Shown: positions 18,871 to 28,531, counted from the first letter of the stretch. The stretch: 64,000 nucleotides of DNA from Gordonia asplenii (GCF_012933505.1 NZ_JABBNB010000032.1:1-64000); one strand, 5' to 3'. The notes: generated by a model not told the origin, from the letters alone. Made by a program: numbers and translations.

Positions 18871-19728
18871 TTGACCACAGACACCGCGACCCAGGCCGGG
18901 GCGGCGCCGCGGGTGAAGACACGCTCCGCGGCGCGCAGATGGTTCGACGATCACATCGTCGCCTCCTTCGACACTTTCGGCCGGCAGCTCGGAATGTTCG
19001 TCGAAGTGTTCAAAGTGCTGATCGTCGACATCGTCAAGCGTCGTTTTCCCTATCGGGAGTTCATCCGGCAGTGCGCGTTCATGGCGTCGACGTCGGTGTT
19101 TCCGACGTTGCTGGTCGCCATTCCGATCGGCGTAATCGTCTCCATCCAGGTGTCGAACATCGCCGGGCAGATCGGCGCGACGTCGTTCTCCGGCGCCGCG
19201 ACCGGTCTGGGCGTCATCCGCCAGGGAGCGCCGCTGGTCACCTCGCTGCTGCTGGCCGGCGCGGTGGGATCGGCGATCGCCGCCGACCTCGGCTCGCGAA
19301 CCATCCGTGAGGAGATCGACGCCATGCGCGTCATGGGCGTCGACCCGATCCAGCGGGAGATCTCGCCCCGCCTGCTCGCGACGATGCTGGTGGCGTTCCT
19401 GCTCTGCGGTTTCGTCTGCTTCGTCGGCTTCATCACCGGCTACGTGTTCAACGTCTACTTTCAGGGCGGTACGCCCGGTAGTTATACGGGTACGTTCGCG
19501 TCCTTCGCCGGAACGTCGGACCTGATCTTCGCGATGGTCAAAGCGGTGATCTTCGGTGCCATCGTGGCGGTGGTCGCCTGCGACCGCGGCCTCAACACCA
19601 AGGGTGGCCCGGCGGGCGTCGCCAACTCGGTCAACGCGGCGGTCGTCAACTCGGTGCTGCTGCTGTTCACCGTCAACGTGATCCTCACTCAGGTGTTCGC
19701 ACTCGTGATCCCGGCGAAGGTGGTCTAG
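18871..19728 (+). CDS. YrbE-type permease of the Mce transporter, first subunit
   Basis: A MlaE/YrbE-family integral membrane protein of 285 residues. It forms the permease of an Mce lipid importer together with the next gene. About five or six hydrophobic segments are visible, with the family signature region IRQGAPLVTSLLLAGAVGSA and the cytoplasmic coupling segment GSRTIREEIDAMRVMGVDP, which contacts the ATPase. TTG 18871 is chosen: AGGTAGGGG precedes it, and upstream codons lack family character. It is the first gene of a nine-gene operon. The ATPase (MceG) is usually encoded elsewhere and is absent here. Confidence 0.92.
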   Translation: MTTDTATQAGAAPRVKTRSAARRWFDDHIVASFDTFGRQLGMFVEVFKVLIVDIVKRRFPYREFIRQCAFMASTSVFPTLLVAIPIGVIVSIQVSNIAGQIGATSFSGAATGLGVIRQGAPLVTSLLLAGAVGSAIAADLGSRTIREEIDAMRVMGVDPIQREISPRLLATMLVAFLLCGFVCFVGFITGYVFNVYFQGGTPGSYTGTFASFAGTSDLIFAMVKAVIFGAIVAVVACDRGLNTKGGPAGVANSVNAAVVNSVLLLFTVNVILTQVFALVIPAKVV

Positions 19729-19733
19729 CGGTC

Positions 19734-20600
19734 ATGACAGCTTCCAGATATACCCCGCCGGCCCTCAAGCCGGTCCAGCTCGCCAAGGACGCGGCGCTGG
19801 TCCCGCGCGACGGCCTCGCGCGGATGGGCCATCAGGTCACCTTCCTGGGCAAATCGCTCGGCGCGGTGCCGCTGACGTTCACGCACTACCGCAAAGAGGT
19901 GTGGCGCCTGCTCTCCGACGTCGCCTGGGGCAACGGCGCGATCGTCGTCGGCGGCGGCACGGTCGGCGTCATGATCATCCTGGGCATCATGGGCGGCGCG
20001 ACGGTCGGCATCGAGGGCTACACCGCACTCAACCTGCTCGGCATGGATCCGGTCACCGGTGGTCTGTCGGCGTTCGCGACGACCCGTGAGATCGCCCCGC
20101 TGCTCGCCGCGACCGCGTTCACGGCGCAATCGGGGTGCAGATTCACCGCCCAACTCGGGTCGATGCGGATCAACGAGGAGATCGACGCGCTGGAGTCCAT
20201 CGCGATCCGGCCGATGCCCTACCTGGTCACCACGCGGATGTCGGCGGCCGTGCTCGCCATCATCCCGCTGTACTCGGTGTCGCTGGCCGCCAACTACATC
20301 GCCTGCCAGGTCATGTACCAGGTGCAGAGCGGCAAGGGGTCGGGCACCTACCTGCACTACTTCTACGGTTTCATGTCGTCGACCGACATGCTGTTCTCGT
20401 TCCTCAAGGTGATCGTCTTCGTGTTGTTGACGACCTTCATCCAGTGCTACTACGGCTTCTTCGCCTCGGGCGGCCCGGAAGGCGTCGGCATCGCGGCCGG
20501 CCACGCGATCCGATTGGCCATCATCGTCATCGTGTTCGCGAATCTGGTCATGACGCTGGTGTTCTGGGGCACCTCGCCGGGTATCAGGATCTCGGGTTAG
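19734..20600 (+). CDS. YrbE-type permease of the Mce transporter, second subunit
   Basis: A MlaE/YrbE-family permease of 288 residues, paralogous to the preceding gene and starting five bases after its stop. It carries the matching FSAFATTREIAPLLAATAF-type region (residues about 108-125) and the coupling segment GSMRINEEIDALESIAIRP. An extra N-terminal stretch of about 35 residues precedes the first amphipathic helix. The two YrbE proteins are expected to form the heterodimeric channel. Confidence 0.92.
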   Translation: MTASRYTPPALKPVQLAKDAALVPRDGLARMGHQVTFLGKSLGAVPLTFTHYRKEVWRLLSDVAWGNGAIVVGGGTVGVMIILGIMGGATVGIEGYTALNLLGMDPVTGGLSAFATTREIAPLLAATAFTAQSGCRFTAQLGSMRINEEIDALESIAIRPMPYLVTTRMSAAVLAIIPLYSVSLAANYIACQVMYQVQSGKGSGTYLHYFYGFMSSTDMLFSFLKVIVFVLLTTFIQCYYGFFASGGPEGVGIAAGHAIRLAIIVIVFANLVMTLVFWGTSPGIRISG

Positions 20601-20609
20601 GGGCCACGC

Positions 20610-21914
20610 GTGAACATCGACACCACGGGCCGCAACCCGTCCATGCTGCAGTACGTCCTGCGCGGCGCCGCATTCCTGGTCGCGCTGATTCTCATCGGCG
20701 TGCTCTTGGTGATGCGCTACGAAGGCGTGTTCACCACGGTCACCAAGGTGACCGCTCAACTCAACGACGTCGGCGACGGCCTCATCGCCGACGCCGACGT
20801 CCGCTACAACGGCCTCATCGTCGGCGCCGTCAAGTCGATCTCCACCAGCGACCAGACATCGTCGACGGGCACCCGGCTCAAGAACGTCGCGATGGAACTC
20901 AATCCCGATCAGGCCGCGGGCATCCCGAGCAACGTGACTGCCCGGACGGTGCCCAGCAACCTGTTCGGCGTGAACTCCGTCGAGCTGATCCAGCCGGCCA
21001 ACCCGCAGTCGTCGCGGCTCGCCGACGGCGCCGTGGTGCCCGCCGATCAGACGCAGGAGACTCTCGCACTGCAGGATGTACAGAATCAGCTGCGCGACCT
21101 GTTCCGCGCCGTTCCGCCGGAGAAACTGGCGAGTGTCCTCGGCACCCTCGCCGACGCCCTACGCGGTGGCGGCACGACGTTCAAGACCTTCTCCGGGGTG
21201 CTCAACACCTACTTCGAGCAGATCAACGCGCAGTTCCCGGCCGGTGCACCGTCGGGCTTCGACAATTTCAACAATTCCGTCCTGGGCTTGACCCGCTCTA
21301 CGCCGCAGCTGCTGAACGCGTTGGGGCGCAGCGTGATTCCCGCGATGACGGTCGCTGAAAAGCAGGCCGACCTCGCCGCGCTGCTGCAGGCGGCGCAAGG
21401 CACCCTCGACGAGACGCAGGCACTGTTCGCCGCCAACGGCGACTCGGGCAAGCGGCTGATCCACGACCTCAACCTCACCGTGGGATCGGCTGTCTACGAA
21501 CCGAATTCGCTGCCCGACGCGCTGGTGGCGCTCAACCGGCTCGCGGCCCGGGTGCTCACCGTGTTCACCGGAACCAACGGCCACGTTCAGCTCAACCTCG
21601 GCATCAACTTCGGCGCCTACATGCGCTACACGCGCCAGAACTGCCCGGTCTACAACGGCGGTCCGTACGGCCAGCTGCGCGGCCCCGGCTGCGTCGGCCC
21701 GGGAACCGGAACCGGACCGACCAGTTCCGGCCCGCTGCAGATCTACCCGTCGGACGGACTGCAACGGCGCACCGTCGGCGCCGTCACCACCACCAATGAC
21801 AACAAGACGCTGCAGTCGGCGCTGGGCCGCAAGCCCGGTGCCGCGGACACGCTGATGCTGGGACCGCTGGTGCAGTCGGTCAAGGTCAAGCCGAAGCAAG
21901 GAGGAGGCCGATGA
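20610..21914 (+). CDS. MceA-type lipid-transfer protein
   Basis: A protein of 434 residues, first of six MCE-domain proteins. A single N-terminal membrane anchor (residues 15-36) is followed by the MCE/MlaD domain (about 40-125, with ADADVRYNGLIVGAVKSI), a helical region to about 330, and a Gly/Thr/Pro-rich C-terminal part with a cysteine pair (NCPVYNGG, GPGCVGPG). GTG 20610 is the start. In M. tuberculosis the six proteins assemble a periplasmic tube for fatty acids or cholesterol. Which of the mce types this operon represents cannot be read here. Confidence 0.9.
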   Translation: MNIDTTGRNPSMLQYVLRGAAFLVALILIGVLLVMRYEGVFTTVTKVTAQLNDVGDGLIADADVRYNGLIVGAVKSISTSDQTSSTGTRLKNVAMELNPDQAAGIPSNVTARTVPSNLFGVNSVELIQPANPQSSRLADGAVVPADQTQETLALQDVQNQLRDLFRAVPPEKLASVLGTLADALRGGGTTFKTFSGVLNTYFEQINAQFPAGAPSGFDNFNNSVLGLTRSTPQLLNALGRSVIPAMTVAEKQADLAALLQAAQGTLDETQALFAANGDSGKRLIHDLNLTVGSAVYEPNSLPDALVALNRLAARVLTVFTGTNGHVQLNLGINFGAYMRYTRQNCPVYNGGPYGQLRGPGCVGPGTGTGPTSSGPLQIYPSDGLQRRTVGAVTTTNDNKTLQSALGRKPGAADTLMLGPLVQSVKVKPKQGGGR

Positions 21915-22945
21915 GCGCCGAACGCGCCAAGATCCGCAAGGCGGGGATCGGCTTCACGATCTTCGGTGTGGTGGCCCTGCTGCTCACCTACACCATCTGG
22001 TCGACGCTGGAACGGTCGGTCTCCGGCTCCACCCGCAACTTCTCGACGCTGTTCCACGACGCTTCCGGGCTCGCCGTCGGCGACGACGTGCGCATGGCGG
22101 GGGTCCGGGTCGGCCGCGTCGACGACATCAAACTCGACGGCGGCAAGGCACGAGTCACCTTCGAGGTGGTCGACGACCAGCCGATGTACACCAGCACCGC
22201 GGCCGCCATCCGGTACCAGAACCTCATCGGCCAGCGGTATCTCGCGTTGTCGCTGGCGCAGGGCCAACCGTCGGATCCGCTGTCGGCGGGATCGCAGTTG
22301 CGCCAGCCCTCCGAAGACTCCTTCGACGTCACCAAGTTGCTCGCCGGTTTTCAGCCGGTCTTCGACACGCTGCAACCCGACCAGGTCAACGCGCTCTCGG
22401 AGGGGTTGATCCAGGCATTCCAGGGCAATTCGGTGTCGCTGAGCTACAGCGTCGCGCAGGTCGGCAAGCTCGCCAACGACATGGCCGACCGCGACCTCGT
22501 GCTCGGCGGCATCATCGACAATCTCAGCGCCGTGCTGCGCGACCTCGCGACGCAGGGCAACCAGATGGGCACCTTGCTGACCAGCACGGCAACCCTGATC
22601 CAGAACCTGAACACCAACTCGGCGACGTTCGGCAAGGCGGTCAGTCAGGTCGGGCAGACCGCCGCGGGATTCGCCGACGTGTTCGCGTCGTCGCGCACGT
22701 CGTTGCGCGATGTCGGGTCCGACGCGCGCAAAGCCACCGCGACGCTGATCAGTTCCGGCGCCAAGCTCGACCAGGCGGCCAAGGTGCTGCCGGTGTTCCT
22801 CGGACATTTCCCCTTCGTACTCGGTCAGGGAGCGTACTTGAGCATCTACTCGTGCGACCTCGACGTCTCCTTCGGCAATGTCCTGTTGCCGCCGGGACTG
22901 TTCAACAAAATCGGTGGTACCAGCCATTCGGTGGTGTGCCGATGA
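21911..22945 (+). CDS. MceB-type lipid-transfer protein
   Basis: A protein of 344 residues. Its ATG overlaps the mceA stop (ATGA), and AAGGAGGAGG is just upstream. It has an N-terminal anchor (residues 13-31), an MCE domain (about 40-120, GLAVGDDVRMAGVRVGRVDDI) and a long helical region rich in Gln and Asn (about 125-290) that would line the central tube. A C-terminal cysteine pair (YSCDLDVSF ... VVCR) probably forms a disulfide. Confidence 0.9.
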   Translation: MSAERAKIRKAGIGFTIFGVVALLLTYTIWSTLERSVSGSTRNFSTLFHDASGLAVGDDVRMAGVRVGRVDDIKLDGGKARVTFEVVDDQPMYTSTAAAIRYQNLIGQRYLALSLAQGQPSDPLSAGSQLRQPSEDSFDVTKLLAGFQPVFDTLQPDQVNALSEGLIQAFQGNSVSLSYSVAQVGKLANDMADRDLVLGGIIDNLSAVLRDLATQGNQMGTLLTSTATLIQNLNTNSATFGKAVSQVGQTAAGFADVFASSRTSLRDVGSDARKATATLISSGAKLDQAAKVLPVFLGHFPFVLGQGAYLSIYSCDLDVSFGNVLLPPGLFNKIGGTSHSVVCR

Positions 22946-23931
22946 GCAGGCTGCGCAAGAATTTCGACAACAATCGCCGTGTCTGGTACGGGCTGATCGG
23001 CACCGTCGTCATCATTCTGCTGCTCGTCGGGGTCGTCGGCTTCTCGTCGCTCGGCATCGGCAAGCAGACCCTGTACGGCGATTTCGAGCAGGCGGGCGGC
23101 ATCCGCCCGGGCGACAAGGTCCGTGTCGCGGGCATCAACGTCGGCGAGGTCCAGGCGACATCGCTGGAAGGCGACCACGTCAAGATCACCATGCAGGTCG
23201 ACGACGACGTCGCGGTGACGGCCAACGGATCGGCGGAGATCAAACTGTCGACGCTGCTCGGTCAGCGCTACGTCGACATCTCCCTCGGCGACTCGAAGGA
23301 TTCGCTCGACGGCGAGCGCATCGCGCACACCTCGGTGCCCTACGACCTGCAGAAGACGATCGAGCAGGGCACCCCGATCATCGCCGGAATCGACTCGACC
23401 GAATTCGCGAAGGGGTTGCGGACACTGAACTCGCAGCTCGCGGGCACGCCCGCGGTGATGACGTCGACGCTCGACGGACTCGCCCAGATGTCGCAGATCA
23501 TCACCAACCGCCGCGACGAGGTGAACCAGCTGGTCAAGGACACCAAGACGGTGACCAGCATCGTCGACGACCGGCAGTTGCAGCTGGCCATCATCGTCGG
23601 GCAGGGCCAGCAGCTGGCGGGCAAGATCGTCGCTCGTGAGGCGCTGGTCACCAGACTCCTCGACGGCATCGCCGCGCTGGCCACCCAGGCGAAAGCGGTG
23701 GCGGCGGAGAACGCGGATCAGTTCGCGCCGATCCTCGCCAACCTCAACACCATCTCCCAGGGCCTGGAGAAGAACCGCGACAACTTGCGCAAACTACTGG
23801 AAATCCTGCCGATCACCGCGCGCGTCACGACCAACGCGATTGGCGACGGTCCGTACGCGAACGGATACCTGCCGTGGGGGCTGTTTCCCGACAACTGGCT
23901 GTGCACGGCCCGGGTGGTGGACGGATGCTGA
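22942..23931 (+). CDS. MceC-type lipid-transfer protein
   Basis: A protein of 329 residues starting at ATG 22942, which overlaps the mceB stop. It has one N-terminal membrane helix (residues 14-36), an MCE domain (about 45-125, GIRPGDKVRVAGINVGEVQ) and a helical region ending in the hydrophobic segment YANGYLPWGLFPDNWLC. The reading frame is open 30 codons further upstream, but that part lies inside mceB and has no family character. It lacks the long Pro-rich tail of some MceC proteins. Confidence 0.9.
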   Translation: MSRLRKNFDNNRRVWYGLIGTVVIILLLVGVVGFSSLGIGKQTLYGDFEQAGGIRPGDKVRVAGINVGEVQATSLEGDHVKITMQVDDDVAVTANGSAEIKLSTLLGQRYVDISLGDSKDSLDGERIAHTSVPYDLQKTIEQGTPIIAGIDSTEFAKGLRTLNSQLAGTPAVMTSTLDGLAQMSQIITNRRDEVNQLVKDTKTVTSIVDDRQLQLAIIVGQGQQLAGKIVAREALVTRLLDGIAALATQAKAVAAENADQFAPILANLNTISQGLEKNRDNLRKLLEILPITARVTTNAIGDGPYANGYLPWGLFPDNWLCTARVVDGC

Positions 23932-25025
23932 TGAAACGTCGAAAGAACTCCCTGCTGCTCGCGGTGGCGTCGCTCGCCGCCGTCGCCGGACTCTCGGGTT
24001 GCTCGATGGTGCCCGCGAGCTGGAAGGCCGCCTTCGGGCAGGCCAATGTGATGACCACGTACTTCGAGAGCGTGTCCGGTCTCTACGACGGCAACGACGT
24101 CGCCGTGCTCGGTATGCCGGTCGGGCAGGTGACTTCCGTTGAACCGCAAGGTAATCGGGTCAAAGTCACGTTCACCGTCGACAAGAACGTCAAGATCCCC
24201 GCCGACGCCACCGCGGCGATCGTGAACACCTCGATCGTCACGACCCGCCACATCGAGTTGTCGCCGACGTACAGCTCGGGGCCGACCCTGGGCGACGGCG
24301 GCGTGGTCAAGAACGCCAAGGATCCGGTGGAGATCGGCGAGTTGCTCGATTCGATCGACAAACTCACCTCCGCACTCGGCGGCGACAAGCCGGGCAGCGG
24401 ACCGGTTGCCGATCTGCTCGACATCCAATACGGCATCACCAAAGACAACGGCGTCCGACTGCGCAAAGCGATCGATCAGCTGGCCAAGACCGGGAAGATC
24501 GGAGCCGACAACGGCGACGCCCTCGTCGACATCCTCAAATCGGTGAATGAGCTGACGACGAAGCTCGTCGCCGGTTATCCCAAGATGAAGGCCTTCTCCG
24601 ACACGATGACCAGCGTCTCGTCGATGCTGCAGGCGCAGTCGCCGGGTCTGCTGGCGACGCTGGCCAACCTCAACCAGATGCTGAAGAACACCACCGAATT
24701 CCTGTCGTCGAATGTCGGGACCATCAGCGCCGAGTCGACGCGGATGGCGGCGCTGGCGGCCAACCTGAGCGACTACTCGCGCCAGGTCGTCGAGACGGTC
24801 GACCTCGGTCCGCTGCTGTTCCAGAACCTGAGCAACTCGATCTCCGCCGAGCAGGGCGCCTGGCGGGCCCAGGTGCTGCTGGACAAGTCCCTACTCGACA
24901 ATGAGATGCTGTCGCGCTTCTGCGAGGCGATCAACCTGCAGAAAGACGGATGCCGGACCGGTCAGCTGAAGGATTTCGGCCCCGACCTCGGTGTCTTCTC
25001 CGCACTGCTGGAGATGAGCAAATGA
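23925..25025 (+). CDS. MceD-type protein with lipobox
   Basis: A protein of 366 residues. The start ATG 23925 lies within the last codons of mceC (7-bp overlap); ATG 23931 is an alternative. The N-terminus is basic and hydrophobic and ends in a lipobox (AGLSGC, Cys near 25), so this subunit is probably a lipoprotein. The MCE domain (about 45-120, GLYDGNDVAVLGMPVGQVTSV) and a helical tail follow. The next gene also has a lipobox, so the operon seems to encode two lipidated Mce subunits; in the best-known mce operons the fifth gene encodes the lipoprotein. Confidence 0.88.
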   Translation: MLMKRRKNSLLLAVASLAAVAGLSGCSMVPASWKAAFGQANVMTTYFESVSGLYDGNDVAVLGMPVGQVTSVEPQGNRVKVTFTVDKNVKIPADATAAIVNTSIVTTRHIELSPTYSSGPTLGDGGVVKNAKDPVEIGELLDSIDKLTSALGGDKPGSGPVADLLDIQYGITKDNGVRLRKAIDQLAKTGKIGADNGDALVDILKSVNELTTKLVAGYPKMKAFSDTMTSVSSMLQAQSPGLLATLANLNQMLKNTTEFLSSNVGTISAESTRMAALAANLSDYSRQVVETVDLGPLLFQNLSNSISAEQGAWRAQVLLDKSLLDNEMLSRFCEAINLQKDGCRTGQLKDFGPDLGVFSALLEMSK

Positions 25026-26134
25026 GCGTGAAACGCAACGGCCGGCGCGCCGGATTCCTGACCGCGTGCATGACCGCGCTCGCCCTGACGATGTCGGGCT
25101 GCAGCCTGCTGCCCAGCCTGACCGTCGAAGACATTCCGCTGCCCGCCCCGGGCGGCATCGGCGATGCGATCACCGTGAACGCCGTCTTCGACAATGCGCT
25201 GAACCTTCCGACGCGCGCCAAGGTGAAGCTCAACGGAACCGACGTCGGGCAGGTCTCCGACATCGTCGCCAAGGACTACAAAGCCCACGTGCGCATGGAG
25301 GTGTCCAAGTCGATTCAGCTGCCTAACGGCACCGGCGCCGAACTTCGTCAGGCGACGCCGCTCGGCGACGTCTTCGTCGCGCTGCTGGTTCCGAAGGGGA
25401 CGGCGTCGTCGTACATCGGCGACGGCGGGACGCTCGACGGTCCGCGCACCGCGGCCGCCACCGTGGAGGATCTGCTGGTATCGGCGGCGGCGGTCGTCGA
25501 CGGCGGGTCGCTGAGTTCGCTGCAGACGATACTCACCGAACTGTCGAACGCGGTGTCCGGCGACAGCACCGAGCTGTCGGGCGCGATCAAGGGCTTCACC
25601 ACGGCCATCACCCGCTTCAACGCGAACGCCGGCGAAGTGGACCGGGCGATGGCGAACACGCGGACGTTGACCGAACAGCTCGCCGCCGGGCGCAACCAGA
25701 TGGTGGCCGCCATCGCCAAGTTGCCCGCCGCGATCGACGTCATCAACGGCCAGATGTCGACGCTGCTGACCACCCTGGACAAGACCAACAAGGTGACCGC
25801 CGCGACGTCGGACTTCCTGCGGTCGGACAAGCAGGACACCATCGATCTGCTGACCAACCTGTCGACCGCGTTCGCCGGACTGAAGGAGGCGGCGACCGTT
25901 CTGGGACCGCTGTCGGACAACCTGGTCAAACTCAACCCGCTGTGGCGCAAGTCGACGCCGGGTGGCGCTGCGGCTGCGTCGGCGAAGGTGTACTGGCTCT
26001 CGCCCGGCGTCGGCTTCGATCAGGCGACTCGCCTGCCCGAGCTGCAGGACGTCGACGCCGGTTCGCAGAGTCTCCAGCAGACCTTGACGAGAATCCTGGC
26101 GCGCCTGAGCGGAACGAAGGGGTGCTGCGGATGA
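25022..26134 (+). CDS. MceE-type lipoprotein (LprK-like)
   Basis: A protein of 370 residues. ATG 25022 overlaps the mceD stop (ATGA). The signal peptide ends in the lipobox TMSGC (Cys 27), as in LprK/Mce1E. The MCE domain spans about residues 45-125 (LPTRAKVKLNGTDVGQVSDI), followed by a helical region. It is expected at the outer face of the membrane as part of the lipid-import tube. Confidence 0.9.
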   Translation: MSVKRNGRRAGFLTACMTALALTMSGCSLLPSLTVEDIPLPAPGGIGDAITVNAVFDNALNLPTRAKVKLNGTDVGQVSDIVAKDYKAHVRMEVSKSIQLPNGTGAELRQATPLGDVFVALLVPKGTASSYIGDGGTLDGPRTAAATVEDLLVSAAAVVDGGSLSSLQTILTELSNAVSGDSTELSGAIKGFTTAITRFNANAGEVDRAMANTRTLTEQLAAGRNQMVAAIAKLPAAIDVINGQMSTLLTTLDKTNKVTAATSDFLRSDKQDTIDLLTNLSTAFAGLKEAATVLGPLSDNLVKLNPLWRKSTPGGAAAASAKVYWLSPGVGFDQATRLPELQDVDAGSQSLQQTLTRILARLSGTKGCCG

Positions 26135-27285
26135 AGTGGATCCGGAAACACAAGATCATGGTGGGCAACCTCGGCCTGGTGGCCGTGATGTTGGTGGGTT
26201 TCGCCTACCTGGGATTCGGCACGCTGCGCTGGCAACCGTTCACCAGTAACTACACGTTGACCATTCACTTCCCGAATTCCGGTGGACTGCAAGGCAATTC
26301 CGATGTGACGCTGCGCGGTGCGCGGATCGGCGAGGTCGCGGGAATTCAGGCTACGCCGACGTCGGTCGATGTGAAGGTCCGCATCGACGGCAACACGAAG
26401 ATCAACCGCAACACGGTGGTCGCGGCCCGCGGGTTGTCGGCGGCTGGTGAGCAGTACGTCGACTTTCAGCCGCCGACCGCGGACGGTCCGTATCTGAACG
26501 ACGGCGACACGATCAACGTCAATCAGACCAAGGTGACGGTCCCGTTCTCGACGATGCTCGAGTCGACGCTGGGCGTCGTCGATCAGATCGACCCGGTGAA
26601 GCTGGCGTCGATCGTCAACGAGTTGGACCTCGCGATCAACCGCGGAGACAACCAGCTCAAGGCACTGCTGGATTCCGGCGGCACCATCTTCGCCGATCTG
26701 TACCGCGCGATGCCGGACACGACGTCGTTGATCCAGAACACCGGCACGATCCTCAAGACGACGGCGGGCATTCAGCCCGACCTGGCGACGCTCACGTCGG
26801 GGTCGTCGACCTTGGTGAACTCTCTGGTGGCCTCCGACAAGGAGATCCGGACCCTGCTGGGTCAGGCGCCAACGCAGTTGACGAGTCTGACCGGGTCGCT
26901 GAACCAGATGCGCGATCCGGTGACAGATCTGGTCAAGCAGTTCCGCGACGTCGCCCACCAGGGGGCATTGCGCGCGCCTGCACTCGCGAACCTGCTGCCC
27001 TCGATCCGCGACGGGTCCGTTCAGAGCATGAAGATGTTCCACGACGGTGCATGGTGGGCGTTGGCGTCCCTGTATCCGCGCCCGAGTTGCAATTACGCGG
27101 TCACACCGACCCGCCCGACGAAGGTGCTCGAACTTGCGGTGCCGGTCAATCTGTACTGTGTCACGCAGGATAAGAACCAGCAGATCCGCGGATCGGCGAA
27201 CGCTCCGCGTCCGGCCGGCGACGACACCGCGGGTCCCCCGCCCAACTACGATCCCAACGCGCGCACCGTGCCGCTGGACAAATAG
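26131..27285 (+). CDS. MceF-type lipid-transfer protein
   Basis: A protein of 384 residues, the last of the six Mce subunits. ATG 26131 overlaps the mceE stop. A single N-terminal helix (residues 10-28) anchors it. The MCE domain (about 42-120) contains GGLQGNSDVTLRGARIGEVA. A long helical region leads to a C-terminus with a cysteine pair (PRPSCNYAV, NLYCVTQ). Upstream open codons lie in mceE and are rejected as a start. Confidence 0.9.
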   Translation: MKWIRKHKIMVGNLGLVAVMLVGFAYLGFGTLRWQPFTSNYTLTIHFPNSGGLQGNSDVTLRGARIGEVAGIQATPTSVDVKVRIDGNTKINRNTVVAARGLSAAGEQYVDFQPPTADGPYLNDGDTINVNQTKVTVPFSTMLESTLGVVDQIDPVKLASIVNELDLAINRGDNQLKALLDSGGTIFADLYRAMPDTTSLIQNTGTILKTTAGIQPDLATLTSGSSTLVNSLVASDKEIRTLLGQAPTQLTSLTGSLNQMRDPVTDLVKQFRDVAHQGALRAPALANLLPSIRDGSVQSMKMFHDGAWWALASLYPRPSCNYAVTPTRPTKVLELAVPVNLYCVTQDKNQQIRGSANAPRPAGDDTAGPPPNYDPNARTVPLDK

Positions 27286-27361
27286 TGCGCTGCGCGTGCC
27301 GCTAGTGCGGTCGTGTGCCGCCCGACCCGACGCCGGGCCATTGTGAGACGAGAAAGTACCG

Positions 27362-28153
27362 ATGCCGAGTAATTCTTCCGACGACCCTACCGACCTGACC
27401 AGCCACGACGAGCCGACCGACGGCGAGGAGTCGTCCGCGGCGGAGTCCCCGACGTCGGCCGCCAAACCGACGGGTAAGGCGGCGAAAGTCGCCACAGCGA
27501 AGAAGGCTGCGGCGCAACCGAAGAAGACTGTCGCGGCAGACGACGCAACTGACGCGTCCGCGTCGAACGGCGACATCTCGCTGACCATCTCCAAGAGCAT
27601 GCTCAAGAAGGTCGCGGCCGGGGTGCTCGTCGTCGCGTTGATCGCGGTGATCGGTGTCGGGGTGTGGCAGTGGGTCGAGAAGAGTCGGCAGTTGTCGGCG
27701 TTCGACGACGTGAAGTCGGCGTCGGAGAAGTACGTCACGGCGCTGATCAGCACTCTCAACACCGATCAGGCGGCGAACTCGAAGGAGATCCTGGGGCCGC
27801 TGTCGACCGGTGACCTGCGTGCCCGCCTGGAGAAGGATCGCGCCGACACCGAGAAGAGTGTCACCGACCTGAAGCTCAAGGTGACCGCGAAGATCTACTT
27901 CTCCGCGGTCGAGTCGTTCGACAACTCCTCGGCCAAGACGGTCGTGCTCGCCGAGGCGAGCGGCACGAGCGCGCAGGCGCCGTCCGGCGCGTCCAACACG
28001 ATGGTGCTGCGCCTAGGTCTGCGCCACGAGGACGGCAAGTGGTTGGTGTCGAGCGTCGACGGACTGCCCGGCAACAGTAGCGGCAAGATCGACCCGAGCC
28101 AATCCCTGCCTGCAACGACGACGTCGGCGCCGGCGAGCACACCTGCGGGGTAG
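27362..28153 (+). CDS. Mce-associated membrane protein
   Basis: A protein of 263 residues. A disordered N-terminus (Ser, Glu, Ala and Lys rich, residues 1-75) is followed by a single membrane helix (about 85-105) and an extracytoplasmic alpha+beta domain of the Mce-associated (Mas) type, with KYVTALISTLN and ending near LRHEDGKWLVSSVDGLPG. It lies 76 bp after mceF and is probably in the same transcript. Mas proteins are known to stabilise Mce complexes. The operon ends here, directly before the repeat cluster. Confidence 0.85.
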   Translation: MPSNSSDDPTDLTSHDEPTDGEESSAAESPTSAAKPTGKAAKVATAKKAAAQPKKTVAADDATDASASNGDISLTISKSMLKKVAAGVLVVALIAVIGVGVWQWVEKSRQLSAFDDVKSASEKYVTALISTLNTDQAANSKEILGPLSTGDLRARLEKDRADTEKSVTDLKLKVTAKIYFSAVESFDNSSAKTVVLAEASGTSAQAPSGASNTMVLRLGLRHEDGKWLVSSVDGLPGNSSGKIDPSQSLPATTTSAPASTPAG

Positions 28154-28180
28154 TGGTGGCTCGCGAGCTCGCTTCGGCAG

Positions 28181-28322
28181 CGCTTAAAGAGTTGTGTGAC
28201 GTTGCGTTTCTCTGCCGGTTGAGCGAGCGGAGCGAGTCGAAACCCCACCGGGCGGGTAATGACGAAACCTGCAGCGTCGCAGTGGTTTCGACTCGGCTTC
28301 GCCTCGCTCAACCAGCAGGATG
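28181..28322 (+). repeat. 143-bp interspersed module, copy 1
   Basis: This stretch is the near-identical reverse complement of 55972-56115. It contains two arms of the main family, CTGCCGGTTGAGCGAGCGGA near the left and GCCTCGCTCAACCAGCAGG at the right, each attached to a GTCGAAACC or GGTTTCGAC half, around a centre of about 45 bases. The ends read GCGCTTAAAGAGTTG and AACCAGCAGGATG. It directly abuts the 209-bp module at 28323. No protein is expected. Confidence 0.85.
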
Positions 28323-28531
28323 ACTGAGCGAGGCGCTAGCCGAGTCGAAGTGACGAGCGTGTCGAAACCTCTGTACCACAATGCATTTGATGGTGGCGCA
28401 CGTGTCGAACTGTGACGGTATCGAATATTGAAGCGTGTGCACCCGTACGGGTGCACACGCGTCACTTGCCGGGTGTCATCGCCGATATTGGCGCGCATCG
28501 TCGAAAGTCGTTGTGGCTGAGAGGTTTCGAC
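28323..28531 (+). repeat. 209-bp interspersed module, copy 2
   Basis: This is the inverted copy of 332-539. The centre is a perfect 26-bp palindrome at 28434-28459 with the half-site CGTGTGCACCCGT. Outside it, the arms TGACACCCGGCAAGTGAC and GCGCGCCAATATCGGCGA (as read on the other strand) are strongly conserved with copy 1. The module ends in GAGGTTTCGAC, joined to a further CTCAACCAGCGG arm at about 28557. Confidence 0.85.

Noticed and set aside
26020-27762. A 580-codon minus-strand frame over mceF and the Mce-associated gene
   Set aside because: It is antisense to two recognisable Mce-operon genes, with no family features of its own.
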